From Chloromonas sp. AAM2 (Eukaryota > Chlorophyta > Chlorophyceae > Chlamydomonadales > Chlamydomonadaceae): DNA of 30,092 nucleotides. The notes under the pieces were generated by a model. It worked only from the letters and a program-made list of their open reading frames with translations. It was not told where the DNA came from and ran no database searches. The stretch covers positions 1-30,092 of the forward strand of contig QAXH01005227.1 of NCBI GenBank assembly GCA_004335635.1, written 5' to 3'. Below, one piece after another: positions 12,191 to 20,741 of this stretch (within the stretch, counting starts at the first letter, position 1; each line of letters opens with the position of its first letter). The position numbers and the translations under genes were made by a program.

Positions 12191-12535
12191 AGCGAGAGGC
12201 ATCTCAATGCTGGCAACTTATAGGCCAGAGATATCTTCGTCACTCTAAAAGATAGCTCTGTGACTGCATCTGCTAAGAAGCTGACTCAAGATACTGAACG
12301 GTGCAGCCTCACAAACAGCAAACGTACCCAGGAAAATAGGCACGTCGTGACCATAGTCAAACGGACAGCACTGCAATTACCCTGGAAAACCAATAGTCCA
12401 TGGTTTGACCGAAAGCAACTGTTCAAGGTCAAACCATTCATGTTCCAAGATAAATCTTCACCATAAAGCGCATCTGCTGGACGCCAGCTAAGCATATTCC
12501 GTGGAATCAAGTTCTCTTGGACAGAATGTCAAGCT

Positions 12536-12656
12536 GACACTAAGCTGACTGTGCCATGCCTAAGCAGTATCGAAGCAACGACACTAAGCTGACACTAAGC
12601 TGACACTAAGCTGACACTAAGCTGACTGTGCCATGCCTATGCAGTATCGAAGCAAC
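12536..12656. repeat. compound tandem repeat, 11-bp unit with 33-bp spacer
   Basis: The 11-bp unit GACACTAAGCT occurs once at 12536-12546 and four times in exact tandem at 12580-12623. Each block is followed by the same 33-bp spacer (12547-12579 and 12624-12656, one mismatch) that starts GACTGTGCCATGCCT. The structure is one unit, spacer, four units, spacer. Slippage of the 11-bp unit within an older 44-bp duplication would explain it. Confidence 0.85.
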
Positions 12657-13438
12657 GACACAGGGAGAGAGCAGAAACGCTCTATTAGGAAGTGAGCGCT
12701 AACGAAAGAGCGCAGCTCTTTAATCATCAAACAGGGAAGCTTGATCAGGCCTGCCTAAAGTGCACAGCCTAATTCAAATGCGCAGCTGTCAACAGTTACC
12801 AGAGAAAGCATGCTAGAATCTGGCATGCTAAATTCAAATCAACAACTATTGCGTCACGCCTTCTGCACAGTCACGAGCTAAAGCATGGCATGCGACTGCC
12901 ATTACACACGATGCGCAGAGCCCTTGTCGCAAGTAAAATTAGTCAGCCTGAAGACTTGATGCTGCGCAAATGACTGAGCTGTCAGCCAGTTGAACTCTGA
13001 GCTTTCAGAGTTGAATTGCAGACTGCCAGACACATCTTCAACTTCAACAGCAACGCTAGGAAGCTTCAGCAGTACTGTTCCCAGACAATTGGCCTGACTT
13101 CATGCTCATGCCTGGTATGGGAAGGCTGGAATCAAATGTACAGCCAGAACCAACATGACAGTGCGGTACGTGCCAACATTTTCAGTTGTCACCCCCGATC
13201 ATTTAGTGCATGGGGCATGCAGACGCCACTGCAGCCAGAGCCGAGTATGTGCCTGATGATAAGGTACGTCATCGCTCTCTCGTGACTGCGTCTTTGTGCT
13301 GTGGGAAGACGTTTTCCTTAGTCTGGCAGACCAACGAATGCAGTGGCAAGCTGAGAACGCAAAGGACCCAATAGCGCATTGTTTGAATCCCTTCACGTGA
13401 TGACAATGCGCACTGCTAGCCTGGAGTAAGCAAAATCA

Positions 13439-13552
13439 GACAAAGAGCTGTATGTGCGGGTTGCGCCATACACTAATGTGTGATAATGATCACAGTATAG
13501 TAATACAATGTGATGATGTATCCATAGGATATGTAAGGCACAGCTCTTTGTC
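13439..13552. repeat. 13-bp inverted repeat spanning the edge of the exon copy
   Basis: GACAAAGAGCTGT at 13439-13451 is the exact reverse complement of 13540-13552. One base that differs from the parental exon locus (C for A at 13541) completes the match. The right arm lies inside the copied segment and the left arm outside it. Confidence 0.55.
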
Positions 13553-13690
13553 ATACCTGAGCCCGCTTGGACTGGGGTTGCTGAAAGACCCCGCTTTCCT
13601 GTGTGCAGATGTTATGGAGCGTCTTCAGCTGCTCAGGCGTCAGCCGGCAACCCTCTTTCAAACAACCCAATGACGTCTTGGGCCATCTAG
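13481..13690 (-). pseudogene. displaced copy of exon 3 of the uncharacterised gene
   Basis: Bases 13481-13690 match 22539-22748 at 207 of 210 positions. The matched segment covers 134 bases of exon 3 of the minus-strand gene at 20742-23402 plus 76 bases of the following intron, including the GTATGA donor. The coding part is identical; the three differences all fall in the intron part. The copy stops three bases short of the exon's 5' end, within the word CCATCTAG, which is then partly repeated (GCCATCTAGTG twice at the junction). None of the gene's other exons is nearby, so this is an isolated exon copy and not a gene. The sequence lies close to a run of N, so an assembly artefact must be considered. 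Confidence 0.8.
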
Positions 13691-13744
13691 TGTGCCATCT
13701 AGTGCGCAGGCAAGAGGGCTATTTATCAAACTTTGCGGGCATGA

Positions 13745-13868
13745 ACTCTCTGGACAAACTCTCTGGAAAAATTACAACTACAGATAGGATCTGTTACAGA
13801 TACCACATTCACTCTCTGGACAAACTCTCTGGACAAACTACAGCTACAGATAGGATCAGTTACAGATA
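13745..13868. repeat. 66-bp tandem duplication
   Basis: Two units starting ACTCTCTGGACAAACTCTCT at 13745 and 13811 share most of about 58 bases and include CTACAGATAGGATC. The second ends shortly before the run of N. Confidence 0.75.
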
Positions 13869-13915
13869 GGATCAATCCTGCATGGCATCTGCCTGGATGA
13901 TTGCACATCTACCGT

Positions 13916-14123
13916 NNNNNNNNNNNNNNNNNNNNNNNNNNNNNNNNNNNNNNNNNNNNNNNNNNNNNNNNNNNNNNNNNNNNNNNNNNNNNNNNNNNNN
14001 NNNNNNNNNNNNNNNNNNNNNNNNNNNNNNNNNNNNNNNNNNNNNNNNNNNNNNNNNNNNNNNNNNNNNNNNNNNNNNNNNNNNNNNNNNNNNNNNNNNN
14101 NNNNNNNNNNNNNNNNNNNNNNN
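13916..14123. other. assembly gap (208 N)
   Basis: An unbroken run of N. Its true length is unknown. Open frames running through it are meaningless. Confidence 1.
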
Positions 14124-14204
14124 GGAGATGGGTTCTCGGGTGTGACCTACATTAGGCGGCATGTGTCTAGTGCCCAACGAAGCGCTCCGGCTGTCTCAGT
14201 CGGG

Positions 14205-14247
14205 GGGTGGAGGGCTTGGCTACCTCCCCAAGGAGGCGGGTGGCCAT
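14205..14247 (+). repeat. dispersed repeat block 1, copy A
   Basis: The 43 bases starting GGGTGGAGGGCTTGGCTAC match 24107-24149 with one mismatch and in the same orientation. Confidence 0.8.
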
Positions 14248-14457
14248 ACACTAATGTGCATAGAGAACGAATGAACCAAAGGACTATTGATCAGTGGTTA
14301 ATTGCCACATTCGCCTTCCATAGATAAGCACTTAAGCCAAGGCAAATGGAACAATATGGCATACAAACAAACAGTGCTTCCATAACATGGAACTCACTCA
14401 TGCTGTCATGGTTGCCTCCAATGGCCATCCGTGCCCAGCGCTGGCGGCATGCTGGCG

Positions 14458-14521
14458 GCGTGCTGGCTCAGACACCCCTTGCAAGCCGAGTGTCCCTCAT
14501 GGCCCTGTCACGCTTGGTGCC
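14458..14521 (+). repeat. dispersed repeat block 2, copy A
   Basis: The 64 bases starting GCGTGCTGGCTCAGACACCC match 24841-24904 at 60 positions. Together with block 1 this makes two colinear matches between the 14-kb and 24-kb loci. Confidence 0.8.
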
Positions 14522-14694
14522 ACTCCATGTGCCATGGCCTGCCCCAGTGTTGGTGTTTGACCCATAGAGAGGGTGGCATCAAGGACAAGCAACACACCTC
14601 GCCTGCTGTCACAGCCCCTGTGCAATCCCAGATGTGGGCTACGCCACGCCATGGCTGCACCAGCGCCAGCAATCAGTCAATACAACGCACCCGT

Positions 14695-14720
14695 CAAATT
14701 GTCCCAGCGCTGGCAAACTT
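14695..14720 (-). repeat. copy of the dispersed 26-bp motif
   Basis: CAAATTGTCCCAGCGCTGGC and the following AAACTT match the right arm of the inverted-repeat element (20240-20265) with two mismatches. Confidence 0.6.
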
Positions 14721-15589
14721 CCGCGCTTTCCTCTCAGGGACAAGTTCATCAATATGCGTGATTTGTTGCTGTACCTTGTCCGATTAAGTGCTAATCCCAG
14801 CCCACCAATTCGGCCTGAGCAGGCATAAGTCGAGTGTAAAAATTTAGCACAACGCTCATTTACTGCTAGTTGGATAGTGTGATGCAATTGAGACTTGAGT
14901 TCGTTTGTCTCGAGGCGCAGGACACATGCTGCGTTGTTGAATAAGGCCTGGGTGCACCAGAGACTCTTGTGAGTCTGTGTATCATTGCAACCACAAGTGC
15001 AATCACAACAACACATTCATCCGCACGGCAAATACATGCAGTGGCACCCCCAGCCGGTCGTGTTGGCCTTACTGGTGCAAGGCTGTACGCCTGACGCCTG
15101 GGCTTGACGCCTGGAGCCATTTCAAGTGGTGTCTTGGAAGGTAGTGCTTGTTCTGCCTCTGCCTAATCACTGACTTTTTGCTCTGCGACTCATATTAAAT
15201 GACTCTGAGTTCGTTCGTCCCTGGGCTGCAGGACACATCCCTGAGGCGCAATGTGCACATCGACATGGACTTCAAGAGACACCCACCACCACCTTCACCA
15301 ACATAGCTTCGCATCAGCAAGTGAGGCGCATCACGCCTTACTTCAGCTTTTCATCACAATACCATATAGGATGGGTGCACAATACGCATATATGCACCAC
15401 ACGCACAGTGAGTGTTTGAGTGTTGGTATGTTCCCCACCCAGCCTCACATTACCTTGTTCTTAGGCCCGACCCCCAATGCATACTGAAGATAGCCAACAG
15501 GAGAACATTGATGTGTAAGGTTTCATGTACGCAGTCCGGTACGCATACCGATGATAATGATGCATGCGCTTGTCAAACTTTAAGGCAGC

Positions 15590-18500
15590 TTAACATGCCT
15601 TCTTGGATTCAGTATCCTGATCCAGTTTCGTTTTCCCCAATGCTGCCATGTCCCTCCTGGCCTGCCACTCCGCAGCCATGAGCCTCACCACTGTGCGCCA
15701 GGGCACCGGCTGCCACCCCAGCAGGGCCTTGGCGTTGCTGATGTCAAACACGCCGTCCCGCTTGACCCACTGAATGTTGACGGGCGTTAGGAAGCCTGGA
15801 ATGGGGCTGACACCCAGCCGCCTGCACACGGGCAGAGCACATCACGTCTTCCAGCACTTGCATGGACGGAGAAGCGTGCCCCAGCTTGTACAGGAGTGCT
15901 GGGTACGCATGGAGAGGCAAACAATGAAACCGTGACGCGGGCCCTACATTTGGCATAAATGTCACTCCTTGACACAGCCATGACTATTGAAGTAGTGTGG
16001 GGTGCAGAGGCAGAGCTCAGAACACGAGGTCATGACATATTCACACCAGCATAAGTGTGATGCCAAAGGTCACTGGCACGCGTTGAGCAAGGCCTTGGCT
16101 GACCCATGCCCCTTACCGTCCGATGGCTAGGTTGATATCCGCCAGGATTGAGACGAACCACAGGGGGATGGTGGGCTTGGCGCGCCAGCCCCATGCATTG
16201 GTGGGGGCCCCTTCAGGGTCCCCTGCACCGTTCATCTGCCGGAAAGGTGGCAGCTCATTGTCAGGGTCATAGCTCAGGTGGAGTGCCCGCCCTGCAATGC
16301 CTTGTCCGTTTTTCCACACAACCGCCACCGCCCCTGCCGTCCCGTTTGCCCCATTTCTCATGCTTGACCCGTTTAGCTTTGCAGCCACTGAGCCCGGCAC
16401 CGTCCCATTTGCCCTATTTCCCATGCTCAACCCGTTTAGCTTTGCAGCCACTGAGCCTGGCACCGTCCCATTTGCCACACTTGATCCGTTTAGTTTTGCG
16501 GCCACTGATGCTCGTGCCCTTTCCGAACCATTTGACTCTTCACTCGTGGCCTTGCTGCCAAACACTCGTTGGTAGTGTGGGTCCTGCCGCAAGCACCAAC
16601 CCCAGGCAGTCTGTGTGGCATCGTCCCATGCAGAAGGGGGGCACAGCCAGGGCGCAGCCGCACGCGCATGCATGGCATGGTCCCCAGGCATCAACAGCTG
16701 TGTGAGGGCGATCACGTGTGCACGTGCCGCATCCCTGACCCAGCAGTAGGGCACGTGCTTGTTCAGGTACCCAAGCACAGGGGCAGCGGTGGGCACGTGG
16801 TCTGTTAGAAACTGCATGCAAAAGGTAACAAAAGCCCACTGCTGGACCACGAGCACTATCAAATCATGCTTATTGTGAACAGACAAAAGCCAGCAAAGAT
16901 GCCCAGATAGCCAAATCAAGCACTTTCACCGGTCAGCCCAAGCCATGCAATTTCAGTGCCGGCGCCACTTCAGCAAAACGCCACGCCATACACTGCCGCT
17001 TGCTCAGACCCAAATCTTCCCTTCTGCCAACCACCACAGCTAACACATACGACATCACCTGTGGCAGGCGTCGATTGAACCGACCCCAACACGTGCCTGC
17101 TAGCTGTGCCTCAACACGACCCATTCTCTGTGCCCATGCCTGCACCCCCACTCACCAGATCTCCGTAGCCGTGGATTCCACCCGGCCTGAGCGCCACAGT
17201 GCGCAGCACATGTCCGTTGGCACCCAGCACAAGGCGCTCGGCCTCGTACTGCATGAGAATACACACAGGTAGGAATAGCAGGTTGAGTGTGCAAAAACCA
17301 GCCAGCATTGGGTTCTGTACCAAGGCAGGGTTGCCATTTCACTAGCTCTGACACTGACACTGACCCGGACAATCTTTTAAACCGTGCTATTTTTACGGCT
17401 AACGGGATGCTTTCGGAAGGCGTTCTGTGGGGTGGTGGCCACAAGGGCCTCACCACCCCTTGCTGACACGGTCAGATTCCCCTTTACTAGGAGAAATTTT
17501 TGCAATTTGCGCAAGTAGTTGGTATTTGCGTTGGACGTGCTACATGGTGTGCACTCCCTCCTTGTAAGTAATGATGAACAGAAATGATCATTGCTGTATG
17601 AAAGTTGGTTATCCCTTTGACGTGCAGTGTGGCATGTGACAGCGCATCCCGTCATCTGTTATCAGCCAGTTAGTCTAATATCCTGTCAGACAGTATTCAC
17701 TATGTAAGCAGCTAGTTGGTCTCCTGGCACGTCCTCTGCTCACTTTAGTTCTTGAGTACTCAAAGATCATGTCGGCTGCGCTCGGCAGTGGTGCGCCCTC
17801 CATTACCCGAGACATGTCAGCGGCCTTCGCGCGGTAGTGCACAGCAACTGCATGCAAGGTGCAGCGCGCAAGCATTGTGCAGCGACCTTGACGGCTTGCT
17901 GAGAGCAAAAGCACACTAGCTGGCACTGATATGGCTGGCTTTGATGGCAAGCGGCAACTGTTTAGCATGGTGAAACAGCACTGAGTATCACCACTGCCAG
18001 GGTCACGTTTAGGTTCATCTTTGATCCTCCATTTGCATCAACAAATCACTTGCAGTTTCACCACTCAGTGACTGGCTTTGCCACGTAAATCATATATTAT
18101 AAATCATTGCTGTGTCATATACTTTCTGGTTGGGGATTCCCACCTGATGATGTGAACACTAGCGCCCTTGTGTCCAGGTCCAGGCAGGCCTCCACCACGT
18201 TTCGTGTGCCGCCTACGTTCACCGCTCGCATGAGCCGCAGGTCCGTGTATGCCATCTCCATGAGCGCAGCGCAGTGGATCACAGCGGCCTTGCCCGTCAG
18301 GGCGGAGCGCACATGGGACATCACCTGAAGGACATGTCCGGACACACTACACATGGCAGGCCACGACAGGCAGGGCATGACCCAGGGGCAATGCTGACGA
18401 TTTCAAAGCAGTTGCGTGCCACCATTACAGCGCCACAAGTCATGGCTGCTATTGTGACATGATGGCCCACACTCTGACTGTTGGTACGGATGCAGTGAGC

Positions 18501-19577
18501 CAGCATTACCCAGGACTTCAATCAGTACGCCGAGTCATGCTCAAAAAGATAATGCATGAGGTGCAGATTTCAGTGTCTTCTCGGAAGATGTCCCAGAACT
18601 GGCAAAGGCCTGTGCTGCATAACAAATATATACATATAGCTCCCTGACTGCGTAGGTGCGATTTGGACTTGATGGTAATGTGCTGACTCCGCTTCCCCGG
18701 AAAAACCTTCCGCCATGATCCTGAAAAGACCAGTTCCACAGAAGCATTGACCACCTCATAACTATCCCTTTTTTAATGCACACTTGCTTACAACGGCCGT
18801 GTGTGAATCCGCGAACCAGTGCATGTGCATTGCTGAAGGAACGTGTGCTGACATGAAGTAGGTAGAAGTTGGTAGACGGTACATTGCCACTTCTGGGACT
18901 CTAAGGGCTTAACGCTGTGAACTTGCATGTAGGCACAATGTCTGTGGTGGACGTCATACTCACACGAACATCCCCTTGGATGTATGTCACGTTGGGCCGG
19001 CTGGGGTCAGCCTTGGCACCCGCGTCCAGGACATGCACCTGGAACTCATCAGCAAACCGCTCCTGCAGCAAGTCCACAATGTGCCTGCGGGACACAGCAC
19101 AGAGCATGGAACCTCACTGCTCTGGTGACATGTGTTAAAGTTTGCAAGGCAGGGTATGCGGCCATGGCATCGTCAGTCTGTCTAAGGACATCAATCGTGG
19201 CATGGTAGGTGGTGCGTGGTTGCATGTGTCGTCATGATGCACGCATGGGGTCGTCGGGTGATAGTGCACCAGCGGTTGGCGTGGCAGTGATTGACAAGTA
19301 CGAGGTACGGTTCACGATTTGCAGTGGCGAGTTTGTGTTGATAGTTCGTGGAGTGCGAACTATTCTCAGTCTACCTGCCCAGCAGTCCACACCCGCCGGT
19401 GACGAGAACCTGAGCCTTGTCCGCCTTGGCAGGCGCTTGTACAACCTTGTAGTGGATGTTCACATCCGAGGACTTTCCACGGCTTTGAAAGATTGTGAAT
19501 GCAGCCAAGGCGCCCTTCACGACAAATGCTAGCAACAGCCAAGTCAGCATGGTCCATACATCCGGAACGTCCGGCAT
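15590..19577 (-). CDS. 3-beta-hydroxysteroid dehydrogenase / sterol-4-alpha-carboxylate dehydrogenase-like enzyme
   Basis: Seven minus-strand exons join in phase: 19577-19375, 19084-18964, 18324-18144, 17847-17744, 17248-17156, 16811-16117 and 15821-15590, giving about 542 residues. The chosen Met (19577) directly precedes a membrane helix (MLTWLLLAFVVKGALAAF); the frame stays open to 19955, so a longer N-terminus is possible. The NAD-binding loop TGGCGLLG is at about 60-67, the catalytic YxxxK is YSRTK at about 199-203, and LRTVALRPGGIHGYGD is a family signature. The family oxidises a 3-beta-hydroxyl with NAD(P)+; in plants and algae the related 3BETAHSD/D enzymes act in sterol C4 demethylation at the ER. 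Substrate is not proven here. Exon 6 carries an insertion of well over 100 residues with a 21-residue tandem repeat. The MITE-like element lies about 400 bases upstream. Confidence 0.85.
16332..16508 (-). repeat. in-frame 63-bp tandem repeat within the dehydrogenase
   Basis: About three units of a 63-bp repeat encode SVAAKLNG followed by N-, G- and T-rich spacers (residues about 336-394). The units at 16368 and 16431 are nearly identical; the third is nine bases out of step and more diverged. The array lies in the exon between the VRDAARAH and AGRALHLSYDPDN motifs of the enzyme. Confidence 0.85.
17447..17568 (+). repeat. dispersed repeat R3, copy A, in an intron of the dehydrogenase gene
   Basis: The segment starting GCCTCACCACCCC and containing GGTCAGATTCCCCTTTACTA aligns with 23799-23905, with three small indels. 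It lies in the intron between the YSRTK exon and the YEAERLVLG exon. Confidence 0.75.
18587..18607 (-). repeat. copy of the dispersed motif in a dehydrogenase intron
   Basis: GATGTCCCAGAACTGGCAAA matches the core of the 26-bp motif. It lies in the intron between exons 19084-18964 and 18324-18144. Confidence 0.5.
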
Positions 19578-19975
19578 TGTGCTAAAGCTTGTGTGCAGAA
19601 GGCAAGCTAAGGATTTGGTGCAGGAGCAGTCCACAGCCCAAACTGGCATAACGTTGTCGTTACCCTGGTCGGGTTGCAGACTGGTCGTTGCTTCTTGCAG
19701 AGGAAAGCCCCTAGCTTCTGTTCGAGCTTCACTTCGAGGAGGATACCTCAGAGAGGGAAGCCCTTCCTGGAGAGAAGAAGGAACGCCTTTGGGAGTATCC
19801 GGAAAATTTGGGATGTTTTCTTCTTCGGAGTGGGCGGTAGGAACAGGCTCTGTTATTCGATGAAGGCGGGCTTCAGAATGGGAAGGAGCAGTTGGCACGA
19901 AATGGCATGAACATGCAGAGGCTTTTTGGACTCGGAGCCTTGGACAGTCGAACACGAGGCATGTAAAAAAAAATG

Positions 19976-20265
19976 AAGTTTGCCAGTTCTGGGATAATTT
20001 GTGAATGGTGTCCTGGAACTGGGTGTGACGTGAGCTGATCTGTTGTGAACCAGTGTCATGTTAGACTGAGATGTGTTGATGTTGGGTGAAGTGGTAGACG
20101 ATATGGTGTGTTGCCAGTACTGGGGACTGAGTGTGTGTCTGGGGCAGTGCTGATCGTGCTGACCTTAATTGGACCAGTGTCGTGTGAGACGGAGATGTGT
20201 TGGAACCAGCTGTGTTGGTAGACGAACATATGAACCTATCAAATTGTCCCAGAACTGGCAAACTT
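19976..20265. mobile_element. MITE-like element with 26-bp terminal inverted repeats
   Basis: The left arm (19976-20001) starts AAGTTTGCCAGTTCTGGGAT. The right arm (20240-20265) is its reverse complement with one mismatch in 26. The 290-bp interior has no coding capacity and contains a diverged 52-bp direct duplication (20049-20100 and 20173-20224; shared ends ACCAGTGTC and GGTAGACG). An A-tract precedes the left arm and a T-tract follows the right arm, so no clear target-site duplication can be defined. Other single arms occur in the window, which fits a non-autonomous family. Confidence 0.65.
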
Positions 20266-20741
20266 TTTTTTTCTTTTTTTTGTGGTGTTGCCAATACATA
20301 CTGGGACAGTTTGGTTTTGGCAGGTCTGTTTTTCGACAATTACAGACCTATTCTCACAAACTGTCCTAGAACTGGCCTAGTCGCGCACCATGCACAGAGC
20401 ACGCCAGATTTGCGCAGAGCACGTCAGGCATGTTTCGAGGTAAACTTGAGCAACACAGAGAGCTGGTCTGGACATACAACGAAGCAAAAATTCATGTGAG
20501 ATACAATTGTGGGATGTGCCCCTGGCCACGGCATAGGCAGGACATTGCATCGTGCACACGACCAGACGGCACAGCTGACGTTAATTACAGAGCGATGATA
20601 CTATCACCATAGCTGACGTTGTTTAATGCTCGTTCAGCAGGCTTGGCTGCTTGACAGATCCAGCTCTGCTTATGACAACTCAAAACCATCAACAGTCAAC
20701 ACCAACAGCAATTCATGAGACGTCCGCACTTGCAGGAACGC
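20266..20741. other. spacer between the MITE-like element and the uncharacterised gene
   Basis: No gene is visible. A T-rich tract (20262-20280), a further diverged copy of the dispersed motif (20357-20377) and a related ACTGGGACAGTTTG word (20300-20313) lie here. The 3' UTR of the gene ending at 20742 should fill the upper part. Confidence 0.5.
20585..20589 (-). terminator. candidate TGTAA poly(A) signal of the uncharacterised gene
   Basis: TGTAA, the chlorophyte polyadenylation word, is present on the minus strand about 153 bases beyond the stop codon at 20742. A second copy is at 20340-20344. Confidence 0.35.

Larger units (their letters stand above)
9794..13480. other. gene-poor repeat-bearing region upstream of the CDF gene
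   Basis: I see no intact gene here. The stretch holds a degenerate inverted methyltransferase exon (about 10239-10312), diverged repeats around 11870-12060 built on CATCATCAA and CCCCACTGCA, a tRNA-like box B near 12131, and an 11-bp tandem array at 12536-12656. A minus-strand open frame at 11193-11405 is compact, but I do not recognise its product and it lacks convincing splice partners. The first few hundred bases above 9793 should contain the CDF promoter, but no clear element stands out. Confidence 0.5.
14124..15589. other. non-coding region downstream of the 3-beta-HSD-like gene
   Basis: No gene is recognisable. The stretch carries two blocks shared with 24.1-24.9 kb, one copy of the 26-bp dispersed motif at 14695-14720, and a diverged direct repeat built on GAGTTCGTTYGTC and GCAGGACACAT near 14895 and 15205. 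The 3' UTR of the minus-strand gene ending at 15590 must lie in its upper part, but no TGTAA signal was found on that strand. Confidence 0.5.

Noticed and set aside
13452..13673. Plus-strand open frame in the duplicated 210-bp segment, nearly the same as one at 22519-22731
   Set aside because: The frame repeats only because the DNA is duplicated. The real coding strand is minus, where the segment is an exon in phase with its neighbours.
13872..14177. Open frames spanning the run of N
   Set aside because: The frames consist mainly of unknown residues and depend on an arbitrary gap length.
15830..15905. Open frame reading YKLGHASPSMQVLEDV between the last two exons of the dehydrogenase
   Set aside because: It looks protein-like, but including it breaks phase. 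The exon ending at 16117 (phase 2) joins exactly to the acceptor before 15821, giving an unbroken enzyme sequence, so this stretch is intron.
16148..16705. 185-residue plus-strand open frame with repeats
   Set aside because: It is the reverse of the dehydrogenase repeat exon; its periodicity simply mirrors the 63-bp tandem repeat.
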